Source: Sphingomonas sp. GC_Shp_5 (GTDB lineage: Bacteria; Pseudomonadota; Alphaproteobacteria; Sphingomonadales; Sphingomonadaceae). Taken from it: 64,000 bases of DNA. The notes beneath the pieces are model-generated. The model saw only the letters and a program-made list of their open reading frames with translations. It ran no database searches and was not told where the DNA came from. Shown in pieces: positions 16,317-25,100 of the stretch (the first letter of the stretch is position 1; each line of letters starts with the position of its first letter). Made by a program: the position numbers and the translations under genes. The stretch spans positions 62,001-126,000 of the forward strand of contig NZ_JALNUP010000004.1 in NCBI RefSeq assembly GCF_026540855.1, written 5' to 3'.

Positions 16317-16405
16317 GGCGGGGGGCGCACCCGGCTGTCGCTGACCCCGAGCAACACTTCGTCACCCATCGGCAACCCGCCGGCAGTACCGCTGCCTTAG
16401 CGTGG

Positions 16406-16477
16406 CCTGCGTCCGGGAAAGACCGGCACCCGTCTCATCCTCCTCCGAGACGAGCGTGCCGGCGGCCCGGACGCAGG
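16406..16477 (+). promoter_or_regulatory. Long nested hairpin in the porin leader, with a CCTCC-rich loop
   Basis: Three stacked perfect stems share one axis: CCTGCGTCCGGG (16406-16417) with CCCGGACGCAGG (16466-16477), CCGGCAC (16423-16429) with GTGCCGG (16456-16462), and CGTCTC (16431-16436) with GAGACG (16447-16452). The apical loop ATCCTCCTCC carries anti-Shine-Dalgarno sequence, and an AGGAGGG follows the stem at 16475-16481. It lies 36 bp before the porin start. It may be a structured 5' leader, a small RNA with a C-rich loop, or a terminator. Confidence 0.65.
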
Positions 16478-16513
16478 AGGGATCTCCCGTCCATCATGTG
16501 CCAAGGGGTCCCA

Positions 16514-17353
16514 ATGTACCGTTCGCTACTCGTTGCCGCCGGCCTGCTGGCCGCCGCTCCCGCCGCCGCGCAGGATACCGCGCCGCCGGCGCCGATCACC
16601 GTCACCGGCAGCGTCGCCCTCGTCTCCGACTATCGCTTCCGCGGCGTCTCGCAGAGCGACGAGGAACTCGCCGTCCAGGGCGGGCTCACCGTCACCCACA
16701 AGAGCGGCCTCTACATCGGCGCCTGGGCGTCGAACCTCGCCGGCTGGGGCACCTTCGGCGGCTCCAACACCGAGCTCGATCTGATCGGCGGCTACAAGCT
16801 GCCGCTCGGCGGCGGCGCGCTCGATGTCGGCCTCACCTGGTACATGTACCCCGGCGGCGCCTCCAAGACCGATTTCGCCGAGCCCTATGTCAAGCTCTCG
16901 GGCACGCTCGGCCCTGCCTCGCTGCTCGCCGGCGTCGCTTATGCCCCCAAGCAGCAGGCGCTCGGCAATTGGTACGCCACCGGCGCCGCCGCGCAGAGCG
17001 GGGGCTACACCGATCCCGGCGACAAGGAGGACAATCTCTATCTGTGGGGCGACGCCACGGCAGGGATCCCCACCACGCCGCTCACCGCCAAGGCGCATAT
17101 CGGCTATTCACACGGCAACCCCGGGCTCGGCCCCAACGGCACCTCGGTCACCCCGACGGGCAGCTATTGGGACTGGATGATCGGCGCCGACTTTGCGGTG
17201 AAGGGCACGCCGCTCACCCTCGGCGTCGCCTATACCGATACCGACATCAGCCGCCGTGGTTCGGCCTATCTGCTGCCCAACTTTTCCAACACGGAAGATG
17301 GCAGCAGCATCGCCGGCCCGCAGGTGGTGTTCTCGGTCGCGGCGGCGTTCTGA
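16514..17353 (+). CDS. TorF family putative porin
   Basis: A 279-residue outer-membrane beta-barrel protein. The signal peptide MYRSLLVAAGLLAAAPAAAQ is clear. The mature N-terminus VTGSVALVSDYRFRGVSQSD is the hallmark of the TIGR02001/TorF family, which is abundant in sphingomonads. The chain is rich in alternating aromatic strands and ends in a C-terminal Phe (VAAAF), as expected for barrel insertion by Bam. The start at 16514 was preferred over an in-frame ATG at 16496 because of the signal peptide and the AAGGGG 5 nt upstream. The solute carried is unknown. Confidence 0.9.
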   Translation: MYRSLLVAAGLLAAAPAAAQDTAPPAPITVTGSVALVSDYRFRGVSQSDEELAVQGGLTVTHKSGLYIGAWASNLAGWGTFGGSNTELDLIGGYKLPLGGGALDVGLTWYMYPGGASKTDFAEPYVKLSGTLGPASLLAGVAYAPKQQALGNWYATGAAAQSGGYTDPGDKEDNLYLWGDATAGIPTTPLTAKAHIGYSHGNPGLGPNGTSVTPTGSYWDWMIGADFAVKGTPLTLGVAYTDTDISRRGSAYLLPNFSNTEDGSSIAGPQVVFSVAAAF

Positions 17354-17489
17354 CGCCGTCGCCGCCGCCCCGGATCACCTCTGGGGTGGCGGACGACGAT
17401 GGGCGAGGTGGTCGTGTCGCCCCGTAACGAAGGAGGGAGCAAGATCGGAGGCGAGGGAACCTCACCCCCGCCGTGTCGGTACTGCCCCC

Positions 17490-18608
17490 ATGGCCTTGCA
17501 CGACGCGCTGATCTTCACCCCCGACCAGGTCGATCTGACCCGCTCTCCCCTCCGCCGCGGCATCGCCGAGCCCACCTATGTGCTCGGCGCCTTCAATCCC
17601 GGCTTCACCCGGCTCGCCAACGGCAATCTGCTGCTGATGGTCCGCGTCGCCGAGGCGCTCAGCCAGCCGGTCAGCGGCGCGCATGTCCGCGCGATCCGCT
17701 GGACGCCGGCGGGCTATGTGCTCGACAACCACCGGTTAAGCGGCGTCAACATGGCCGATCCCCGCCAGTTCGAATTGGGCGGCTCTAAGCACCGCATCCT
17801 CGGCCTCACCTCGCTGTCCTGGCTGCTCCCGGTAGAGCTGAACGCCGACGGCACGGCCATCGTCGCGATCCATTATGACGCCGCGATCGAGCCCGCCGCG
17901 GCCTTTCAGGACTATGGCGTCGAGGACGCGCGCATCACCCGGATCGGCGACACCTGGTACATGACGACCTGCTCGGTCAGCGCCGAACGCCATTGCACCA
18001 CGCTCCACACCTCGCGCGACGGGTTGCATTACCGGCTCGAGGGCATCGTCCTCGATCACCAGAACAAGGACATGATCCTGTTCGAGGGCAAGGTCGGGAC
18101 CAAGTTCATGGCTCTGACCCGGCCGCTCGGCGAAGTCTATTTCGCCTATCCGGAAGACAGCCCCTATGTCGGCGGCCCCTCGATCAACTTCGCGCAAAGC
18201 CCCGACGCGCTCCACTGGAAGCCGCTCGACGCGCCGGGCCTGCGCGCACGCAAGGGCTCGGCCTCGGCGATGAAGATCGGCGGCGGCACCCAGCCGGTGC
18301 TCACCGCCGATGGCTGGATGATGATCTACCATGGCGTCGAGGCGCGCGAGACGGTCGGGATCTACCGCAGCTTCTGGGCGCTGCTCGACCGCGACGATCC
18401 CGCGCGGATCCTGCGGGTGGAGGACGAGGTGCCGCTGCTCGAGGCAAACCCGGCGCTCATCGCGCCGATCGCCCACCAGATGTACCTGCCCACCCCGGTG
18501 GTGTTCACCACCGGGGTGGTCGAGGCCGGCGACGACTATCTGGTGGCGAGCGGCGAGGCGGATCTGGCGTGCCGGATGACACGGATCGCCAAGGCGCGGT
18601 TCCAATGA
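17490..18608 (+). CDS. Glycoside hydrolase family 130 protein (phosphorylase-type)
   Basis: A 372-residue five-bladed beta-propeller enzyme. GH130 members are usually inverting phosphorylases acting on beta-mannosides. Family features seen: GAFNPGFTRLANGNLLLMVR near the N-terminus, EDARITRIGDTWYMT, KDMILFEGKVGTKFMAL, SPDALHWKP and WMMIYHGVE. The start at 17490 is inferred from where GH130 similarity begins; upstream in-frame sequence looks non-coding. It is followed by a GH13 enzyme and a GT4 glycosyltransferase in the same orientation, so it probably takes part in making or recycling a small oligosaccharide. Exact linkage specificity cannot be read from sequence. Confidence 0.85.
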   Translation: MALHDALIFTPDQVDLTRSPLRRGIAEPTYVLGAFNPGFTRLANGNLLLMVRVAEALSQPVSGAHVRAIRWTPAGYVLDNHRLSGVNMADPRQFELGGSKHRILGLTSLSWLLPVELNADGTAIVAIHYDAAIEPAAAFQDYGVEDARITRIGDTWYMTTCSVSAERHCTTLHTSRDGLHYRLEGIVLDHQNKDMILFEGKVGTKFMALTRPLGEVYFAYPEDSPYVGGPSINFAQSPDALHWKPLDAPGLRARKGSASAMKIGGGTQPVLTADGWMMIYHGVEARETVGIYRSFWALLDRDDPARILRVEDEVPLLEANPALIAPIAHQMYLPTPVVFTTGVVEAGDDYLVASGEADLACRMTRIAKARFQ

Positions 18609-18614
18609 CCCGTC

Positions 18615-18698
18615 CGTCACCCCAGCGGAAGCTGGGGTCTCAAGCCACTCCTTCTTGTCCTCCCTCGCCAGAGATCGCAGCGTTCGCCGGGATGACGA
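18615..18698. repeat. Palindromic repeat pair, family A
   Basis: Left unit CGTCACCCCAGCGGAAGCTG and a degenerate mirrored unit ending CGCCGGGATGACG. It lies between the GH130 and GH13 genes, within the presumed operon. Confidence 0.8.
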
Positions 18699-18720
18699 TC
18701 AACGCCGCAGGAGCGCAGCC

Positions 18721-20307
18721 ATGACCGACACTCCCTGGTGGCAGACCGGCACCATCTACCAGATCTACCCGCGCTCGTTTCAGGATAGCGACGGCGACGG
18801 CGTCGGCGATCTTAAGGGCATCGAGGCGCGGCTCGACCATCTCGTCGCGCTCGGCGTCGACGCGATCTGGATCTCGCCGATCTTCCCCTCGCCGATGCGC
18901 GACTTCGGCTATGACGTCGCCGATTACTGCGACGTCGATCCACGGTTTGGCACACTCGCCGATTTCGACAGCCTGCTCGCCGCCGCGCACGCGCGCGGGC
19001 TGAAACTGCTGCTCGATTTCGTCCCCAACCACAGCTCCACCGATCACCCTTGGTTCCAGGAGAGCCGCTCGTCGCGCGACAACCCCAAGCGTGACTGGTA
19101 CATCTGGCGCGACGCCAAGCCGGACGGCAGCCCGCCCAACAATTGGATCAGCGATTTCGGCGGCTCGGCCTGGGAGTGGGACGCCCACACCGGCCAATAT
19201 TACTACCATGCCTTCCTCAAGGAGCAGGCCGACCTCAACTGGCGCAACCCGGAGCTGCGGCAGGCGATGATGGACGTGCTGCGCTTCTGGTTTGCGCGCG
19301 GCGTCGACGGTTTCCGCATCGACGTGCTCTGGCACATGATCAAGCACGCCGAGCTGCCCGACAACCCGGCCAACCCCGCCTATCTGCCGCAGATGGGCGA
19401 GATGCACGCGGTGCTTCAGCTCCACTCGACTGACCAGCCCGAGGTCCATGGCATCGCCGCCGAGATGCGCGCGATCACCGACAGCTATCCCGGTGACCGC
19501 GTGCTGATCGGCGAAATCTACCTGCCGATCGAGCGGCTGATGCATTATTACGGCCTCGAAGCCCCCGAAGTGCATCTGCCCTTCAACTTCCAGCTGATCG
19601 AGGCGCCGTGGCACGCCCGCGAGCTCGCCGCGATGATCGGCGACTATGAGGCCGCGTTGCCGGCGGGCGGCTGGCCCAATTGGGTGCTCGGCAACCACGA
19701 TCGTCCGCGGATCGCGACCCGCGTCGGTGAGCCCCAGGCCCGCGTCGCCGCGGTGCTGCTGCTCACCCTGCGTGGGACGCCGACGATCTATTACGGCGAC
19801 GAGCTCGGCCTTTCCGATGTCGCGATCCCCTCCGACCGGGTCCAGGACCCGCGCGAGCTGCGCGAACCGGGGCTCGGCCTCGGCCGCGATCCGGTGCGCA
19901 CGCCGATGCCGTGGAACGCCAGCGACCATGCCGGCTTTTCCACCGCCGAGCCGTGGCTGCCGCTCGGCCCCGACTGGCCGACCCGCAACGTCCAGGCCGA
20001 GGGCGCGGACCAGGGCTCGATGCTCGCGCTCCACCACCGGCTGCTCGACCTGCGCCGCAAGCACGCCGCGCTGGCGGTGGGCGACTTCCGCCTGCTCGAC
20101 GCCGAGGGCGACGTGCTCGCCTATGAGCGCCGCCACGGCGACGAGCGGATCGCGGTGGCGCTCAATCTCGGCGCTACCGACCAGCGCGTCGCCGTGCCCG
20201 CCGGCGAGGCGCTGCTCTCCACCGTCGATCTGTCGCTGATCCGCGACGAGGGCGATCAGCTCGTGCTGCGGCCCGACGAAGCTGTCATCCTGCGCATAAC
20301 CGGCTAA
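18721..20307 (+). CDS. Alpha-amylase family (GH13) glucosidase
   Basis: A 528-residue (beta/alpha)8 retaining glycosidase. The start WWQTGTIYQIYPRSFQDSDG is typical of alpha-glucosidase or oligo-1,6-glucosidase subfamilies. Catalytic residues are Asp201 (GFRIDVLWHM, nucleophile), Glu265 (LIGEIYLP, acid/base) and Asp327 (LGNHDRPRI, transition-state stabiliser). There is no signal peptide, so it is cytoplasmic. The start at 18721 matches the conserved N-terminus. It would hydrolyse or transfer alpha-glucosyl units from small oligosaccharides, together with the GH130 and GT4 products encoded beside it. Confidence 0.9.
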   Translation: MTDTPWWQTGTIYQIYPRSFQDSDGDGVGDLKGIEARLDHLVALGVDAIWISPIFPSPMRDFGYDVADYCDVDPRFGTLADFDSLLAAAHARGLKLLLDFVPNHSSTDHPWFQESRSSRDNPKRDWYIWRDAKPDGSPPNNWISDFGGSAWEWDAHTGQYYYHAFLKEQADLNWRNPELRQAMMDVLRFWFARGVDGFRIDVLWHMIKHAELPDNPANPAYLPQMGEMHAVLQLHSTDQPEVHGIAAEMRAITDSYPGDRVLIGEIYLPIERLMHYYGLEAPEVHLPFNFQLIEAPWHARELAAMIGDYEAALPAGGWPNWVLGNHDRPRIATRVGEPQARVAAVLLLTLRGTPTIYYGDELGLSDVAIPSDRVQDPRELREPGLGLGRDPVRTPMPWNASDHAGFSTAEPWLPLGPDWPTRNVQAEGADQGSMLALHHRLLDLRRKHAALAVGDFRLLDAEGDVLAYERRHGDERIAVALNLGATDQRVAVPAGEALLSTVDLSLIRDEGDQLVLRPDEAVILRITG

Positions 20308-20317
20308 GCCCCCGCGC

Positions 20318-21325
20318 ATGAAGATCGCGATGCTCGCCCCCATCTCGTGGCGCACCCCGCCACGCCACTATGGCCCTTGGGAGCTGGTGACGAGCCTGCT
20401 CACCGAGGCGCTGGTCAAGCGCGGGGTCGATGTCACCCTGTTCGCCACCCAGGACAGCCTCACCGCCGGTACCCTCGCCGGGGTCGTCCCTGCGCCTTAT
20501 TCCGAAGACCCGTCGATCGACGCCAAGGTCTGGGAGTTCCGCCACCTTGCGCATCTGTTCGAGCGCGCGGGTGAGTTCGATCTGATCCACAACCAGGCCG
20601 ATTTCCCGGCGCACGCCTTTTCGCATCTCGTCGACACGCCGATAGTCACCACCATCCACGGCTTCTCGTCGGATCGCATCCTGCCGATGTACCAGCCCTA
20701 TCAGGATCGGGTGCATTATGTCGCGATCAGCGAGGCGGATCGCTCGCCCAAGCTGCGCTACGCCGCGACCATCCACCACGGCATCGTCCTTGACGAATTC
20801 CCGTTCAACGCCGCGGGCAGCGACGACCTGCTGTTCTTCGGCCGCATGCATCCCGACAAGGGCGCCGCCGAGGCGATCCGCGTCGCGCACGCCACCGGTC
20901 GCCGCCTCGCCATGTACGGCATCGTCCAGGATTCGGGCTATTACGAGCGCGAGGTCCAGCCCCATCTCGACGGCATTCGCATCACCCATCCCGGCGCGGT
21001 CGGCGGGCCTGAGCGGGTGAGGGCGCTCGGCGCGGCCGCGGCGTTGCTCCACCTGATCAGCTTCGACGAACCCTTCGGCCTGTCGGTGATCGAGGCGATG
21101 GCCTGCGGCACGCCGGTGATCGCGATCAACCGCGGCTCGATGCCCGAACTGATCGATCATGGCGTCACCGGCTTCCTCGTCGACAGCGAGGCCGAGGCGA
21201 TCGAGGCGGTCGCGCGTTTGCCCGAGATTGATCGCGCCGCCTGCCGTGCCGCTGTCGCCGACCGCTTCACCGTCGAGCGCATGGCCGATCGTTATCTGGA
21301 GCTCTACCGACGCATCCTGGGCTGA
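20318..21325 (+). CDS. Glycosyltransferase family 4 protein
   Basis: A 335-residue GT-B retaining glycosyltransferase. N-terminal acceptor domain: MLAPISWRTPPRHYGPWELV, where the family glycine-rich loop is replaced by a PPRHYGPWE motif seen in a subgroup of GT4 proteins. C-terminal donor domain: LLFFGRMHPDKGAAEAI and the E-x7-E type motif FGLSVIEAMACGTPVIAINR. It begins 10 bp after the GH13 stop and closes the carbohydrate cluster. With GH130 and GH13, it could build a compatible solute or glycan primer, but this is inference. Confidence 0.88.
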   Translation: MKIAMLAPISWRTPPRHYGPWELVTSLLTEALVKRGVDVTLFATQDSLTAGTLAGVVPAPYSEDPSIDAKVWEFRHLAHLFERAGEFDLIHNQADFPAHAFSHLVDTPIVTTIHGFSSDRILPMYQPYQDRVHYVAISEADRSPKLRYAATIHHGIVLDEFPFNAAGSDDLLFFGRMHPDKGAAEAIRVAHATGRRLAMYGIVQDSGYYEREVQPHLDGIRITHPGAVGGPERVRALGAAAALLHLISFDEPFGLSVIEAMACGTPVIAINRGSMPELIDHGVTGFLVDSEAEAIEAVARLPEIDRAACRAAVADRFTVERMADRYLELYRRILG

Positions 21326-21564
21326 TGGCCGCGCCTGCCGTGCCGCCGCTCTCCTCCTAAGTCATGCGATTACCGACCGCTCGTTTTCGGCGGATCGCTC
21401 GGGCCGCCGATACGTTGGGCGCGCGCAAAGCTGGTTTTCCGCGGTGGATCGGGCCGCCGGTGCGAGCGTGCCACGCCCGCCGTCGTGACAGGTCGGCGCG
21501 AGCTGGCTAGGCAGCGGTGGCCGTATGGCCCGGCAAGTGACGTGCGTTTGAGAGGCGAGTATTC

Positions 21565-23688
21565 ATGCCCGAGGGGGTTGAGGACAGCGAGATCGGCGAG
21601 CGCCGCGGCAGCGGTGCCACCGCGCGCAGCATCGGCAGCTGGGAGTGGGACGTGGTCGCCGACCGCGTCACCGCCGATCCTGGTTTCGCACGCCTCTATG
21701 GCGTTGATCCTGATCTCGCGCGGCGGGGTGCCCCGATCAGTGCCTTCTTCGCCGGCATCCATCCGGCCGACCGCCCGCGCCTGGAGACGGAGATCGCCGC
21801 GACGCTGCGCGCCGGCGGCGAGTTCGAAAGCGAATACCGCCTGCTCCAGCCGGACGGTCGCGCGCGCTGGGTGGCGGCGCAGGGCTCCTGCGAACTCGAT
21901 GGTGCCGGCACGCCGGTCCGCTTCCCCGGGATCAGCTTCGATATCGATGCTCGCAAGACCCAGGCGATCCGCTCCGCCGCGCTGGTGGAGCTCAACGATC
22001 GGCTGCGGGCCGGCGGCGATCCCGCCGACCTCGCCTTCGCCACCGCGGAGATCCTCGCCCGCACCCTCGAGGTCAGCCGGGTCGGCTATGGCACCATCGA
22101 TCGCGTCGCCGAGACCATCGTCACCGATCGCCAATGGTGCGCGCCCGGCGTTGCGGCGCTGCCGACGACGCTGCATTTCCGCGACTATGGATCCTATATC
22201 GAGGATCTGAAGCACGGCCACACCGTGGCGATCGGCAACGTATTCGATGACGATCGCACCCGCGCCACCGCCGAGGCGCTGCGGGGGCTCGCCGCGCTTG
22301 CCTTCGTCAACATGCCGGTTACCGAGCAGGGCGGCTTCGTCGCCCTCCTCTACATCAACAACGCCGAGCCGCGCGCCTGGCTGCCCGAGGAGATCGCCTT
22401 TATCCGCGATGTCGCCGAGCGCACCCGCGACGCCGTCGAGCGCCGCCGCGCCGAGGCCGATCTCGCCGATCTCACCGCCAGCCTCGAGCGCCAGGTGGAG
22501 GATCGCACCCGCGAGCTGATGATCGCCGAGGAGCATCTGCGCCAGGCGCAGAAGATGGAGGCGGTCGGCCAGCTCACCGGCGGCCTCGCGCATGATTTCA
22601 ACAATCTGCTCACCGGCATCTCGGGCGCGATCGAGATGATGCAGGTGCGCATCAAGCAGGGCCGGATCGGCGAGCTGGAGCGCTACGCCAATGCCGCGCA
22701 GGGCGCCGCGCGCCGCGCCGCCGCGCTCACCCACCGCCTGCTCGCTTTCTCGCGCCGACAGACGCTCGATCCCAAGCCGACCGACGTCAACAAGCTGGTC
22801 CACGGTCTGCACGATCTCGTCCAGCGCACCGTCGGCCCGCAGATCGGCGTCGAGGTGGTCGGCGCGGTCGGTCTGTGGCCGGCGATCGTCGATCCCAACC
22901 AGCTCGAGAATGCGCTGCTCAACCTGTGCATCAACGCGCGCGACGCGATGCCCGATGGCGGCCGCATCACCATCGAGACCGCCAACAAATGGCTCGACGA
23001 ACGCGCCGCGCGCGAGCGCGATCTGCCGCCGGGCCAGTATCTGTCGCTATGCGTGTCGGACACCGGCACCGGCATGACCCCCGAGGTCCAGGCCCGCGCC
23101 TTCGATCCCTTCTACACCACCAAACCGCTGGGCGAGGGCACCGGCCTCGGGCTGTCGATGATCTACGGCTTCGCGCGCCAGTCCGGCGGGCAGGTGCGGA
23201 TCTATTCGGAGCTGGGGGAGGGCACCACCATGTGCATCTACCTGCCGCGCTATTACGGCGAGACCGACAATGCCGACGAGCATCAGGTCGTCCGCGCCCA
23301 TGAGGCAAGCGGCGATGACCGCCGCACCGTGCTGGTGGTCGACGACGAGCCGACCATCCGCATGCTGGTGATCGAGATCCTTGAGGAACTCGGCCACACC
23401 GCGCTCGAGGCCGGCGACGGCGCCGCGGCGCTGCGCGTGCTTAACACCGGCGTCGGCATCGATTTGCTGATCACCGATGTCGGCCTGCCCGGGCAGATGA
23501 ACGGCCGCCAGGTCGCCGACGCCGCGCTGGCGCTGATCCCCGATCTCAAGGTGCTGTTCATCACCGGCTACGCCGAGAATGCCGTGATCGGCAACGGCCA
23601 GCTCGCCCCCAACATGGCTGTGGTCACCAAGCCCTTCGCCATGGACGCGATCGCCAGCCGGATCAGTGCGCTGCTGGATCAGGCTTAA
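21565..23688 (+). CDS. Hybrid histidine kinase with PAS, GAF and receiver domains
   Basis: A 707-residue soluble sensor. In order: a PAS domain (about 15-130, [20 protein letters not shown]), a GAF domain (about 150-290), a short coiled coil, a HisKA box with His343 ([17 protein letters not shown]), an HATPase domain ([32 protein letters not shown]), and a C-terminal receiver with VDDEPTIRM and phospho-acceptor Asp638 (ITDVGLPG). No transmembrane helix is evident, so it senses a cytoplasmic signal. AGAGGCGAG precedes the ATG. It stands alone with no cognate regulator beside it. Confidence 0.92.
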   Translation: MPEGVEDSEIGERRGSGATARSIGSWEWDVVADRVTADPGFARLYGVDPDLARRGAPISAFFAGIHPADRPRLETEIAATLRAGGEFESEYRLLQPDGRARWVAAQGSCELDGAGTPVRFPGISFDIDARKTQAIRSAALVELNDRLRAGGDPADLAFATAEILARTLEVSRVGYGTIDRVAETIVTDRQWCAPGVAALPTTLHFRDYGSYIEDLKHGHTVAIGNVFDDDRTRATAEALRGLAALAFVNMPVTEQGGFVALLYINNAEPRAWLPEEIAFIRDVAERTRDAVERRRAEADLADLTASLERQVEDRTRELMIAEEHLRQAQKMEAVGQLTGGLAHDFNNLLTGISGAIEMMQVRIKQGRIGELERYANAAQGAARRAAALTHRLLAFSRRQTLDPKPTDVNKLVHGLHDLVQRTVGPQIGVEVVGAVGLWPAIVDPNQLENALLNLCINARDAMPDGGRITIETANKWLDERAARERDLPPGQYLSLCVSDTGTGMTPEVQARAFDPFYTTKPLGEGTGLGLSMIYGFARQSGGQVRIYSELGEGTTMCIYLPRYYGETDNADEHQVVRAHEASGDDRRTVLVVDDEPTIRMLVIEILEELGHTALEAGDGAAALRVLNTGVGIDLLITDVGLPGQMNGRQVADAALALIPDLKVLFITGYAENAVIGNGQLAPNMAVVTKPFAMDAIASRISALLDQA

Positions 23689-23705
23689 GGCACGTCGCGC
23701 CCGAC

Positions 23706-23782
23706 CGTCATCCCAGCGAAAGCTGGGAGCTCAGGCCACACGGGAAGCCCCCGACAAGATCCCAGCTTTCGCTGGGATGACG
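23706..23782. repeat. Palindromic repeat pair, family A
   Basis: CGTCATCCCAGCGAAAGCTG and its mirror CAGCTTTCGCTGGGATGACG, separated by about 30 nt. An intact copy between the convergent ends of the hybrid kinase and CoA ester lyase genes. Confidence 0.9.
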
Positions 23783-23803
23783 GCACGTGGCTAGCGGCCG
23801 CCC

Positions 23804-24655
23804 TCACGCCGCCGCCCAGCGCACGATCCGCCGCGCCTCGTCGAGGTGCAGCCGCTCCACCATCGCGCCGCCGAGCTGGATCGCGCCGCGATCGGCATTG
23901 GCAGGGCTGTCGAATGCCGCGATCACCTCTTGCGCCCAGGCGATCTCCTCCACCGCCGGCGCGAACGCCCGATTGGCGATGTCGATCTGCGAGGGGTGGA
24001 TCAGCGTCTTGCCATCGAACCCGAGCATCGCGCCCTGCGCGCATTCCGCCGCCAGTCGCTCGGGCGCGTGCAGCGCGTTGCACACCCCGTCGAGCACCGC
24101 GAGATTGGCGGCGCGCGCGGCGGTGACGATGGTCGCCAGCGCCGGCACCAGCGGCGCGCGGTCGGTGCCCGGGCGGCAGCGCATCTCCTTGGCGAGATCG
24201 TTGGTGCCCGCGATCAGCAATTCGGTGCGGGTCGCCGCCGCGGCCGCGACGATCGCCGGCAGCTGGAGGATCGCGCCGCAGGTCTCGATCATCGCCCAGA
24301 TCGGCGGGCCATGCTCGCCGAGCGCCGCGCGCGCTGCGGCAAGATCGTCGACGCAACCGACCTTGGGCAGCACCGCCGCCTGCGCGCGCGACTGGCTCAC
24401 CGCCGCGGCATCGTCGAGCCCCCAGGGCGTGTCGAGCGCGTTGAGCCGGATCGCCCATTCGCGCGCGCCGAACCCCTCCACCGCGACCGCCGCGCCGCGC
24501 GCCGCGAGCTTGGCGTTGGGCGCCACCGCATCCTCGAGGTCAAGGATCACCACGTCGCATGCCAGCTCGCGCGCCTTGGCGATCGCGCGCGGGTTTGATG
24601 CCGGCATGAACAGGGCGGATCGCCGCCGCACGCTCGCCGCCGCGGTCATGAGCAT
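23804..24655 (-). CDS. CoA ester lyase (HpcH/HpaI aldolase, citrate lyase beta-type)
   Basis: A 283-residue TIM-barrel lyase of the CitE-like group, which cleaves acyl-CoA substrates such as malyl- or citramalyl-CoA. Conserved blocks: RSALFMPASNPRAIAKA, VILDLEDAVAPNAK (metal and CoA site region), IRLNALDTPWG, and LPKVG. An acidic metal-ligand residue is expected in MIETCGAIL. Length is typical of stand-alone CitE proteins. The start is taken at 24655; an ATG at 24649 is also possible and overlaps the stop of a small upstream frame. A good promoter lies about 100 bp upstream. It is not in an operon with citrate lyase genes, so the true substrate is open. Confidence 0.85.
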   Translation of the reverse strand: MLMTAAASVRRRSALFMPASNPRAIAKARELACDVVILDLEDAVAPNAKLAARGAAVAVEGFGAREWAIRLNALDTPWGLDDAAAVSQSRAQAAVLPKVGCVDDLAAARAALGEHGPPIWAMIETCGAILQLPAIVAAAAATRTELLIAGTNDLAKEMRCRPGTDRAPLVPALATIVTAARAANLAVLDGVCNALHAPERLAAECAQGAMLGFDGKTLIHPSQIDIANRAFAPAVEEIAWAQEVIAAFDSPANADRGAIQLGGAMVERLHLDEARRIVRWAAA

Positions 24656-24744
24656 TGTGCCGCGGGCAGCGCAGCGCCCGGTGCAGGGATCAGATGGTCT
24701 GCGGCCGCTGTCGGCGCAGCGCGAACGAAAGCGCGGTCGATCAT

Positions 24745-24778
24745 GGCGCAAGTATAGCGCAGCGAAACGCTCGCGCAA
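24745..24778 (-). promoter_or_regulatory. Putative sigma70-type promoter of the CoA ester lyase gene
   Basis: Reading leftward, TTGCGC (24778-24773) and TATACT (24756-24751) are 16 nt apart. The predicted transcript start falls at or next to 24744, where an ATG opens a 32-codon frame whose TGA overlaps the lyase ATG at 24649. Confidence 0.5.
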
Positions 24779-24781
24779 ATA

Positions 24782-24805
24782 GGCCGATCGAAGCGACGAT
24801 CGGCC
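24782..24805. terminator. Perfect 9-bp hairpin
   Basis: GGCCGATCG (24782-24790) pairs with CGATCGGCC (24797-24805) around a 6-nt loop. It lies downstream of the leftward GGDEF/EAL gene and just upstream of the lyase promoter, so it could end transcription of the former. A T-run is nearly absent. Confidence 0.45.
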
Positions 24806-25100
24806 ATGATCATGCCTTACATAGGTTAACCATGGCAGCCGATTCAGGTGTCCCGGACATTAGCTGCGAGTAACCGACAATGACATCTATCAACAGCGCA
24901 GCGCCAAGATGCAAAAGATCCAAGACTAATCAGCGAAACGTCTCGACCGGCGACTGTAGTGATCGGTAGCGTTAAACCGCTTCGCCCACCGCAGCCGTAT
25001 TAGTACGGCATGCCCCGCCGACGCGCCTCCATGGCGCACCACGCGTGGCCAAAGCAAGGCGCCGACCTTGTCGACCGGATCGGTCGCGACTCGCCCGGCG

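Larger units (their letters stand above)
24656..25100. other. Intergenic region, 445 bp, between CoA ester lyase and GGDEF/EAL gene
   Basis: Holds the CoA ester lyase promoter and a hairpin, both listed separately. The remaining sequence up to 25100 has no convincing gene. A short palindrome GTATTAGTAC near 24997 is the only other notable word. Confidence 0.6.
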
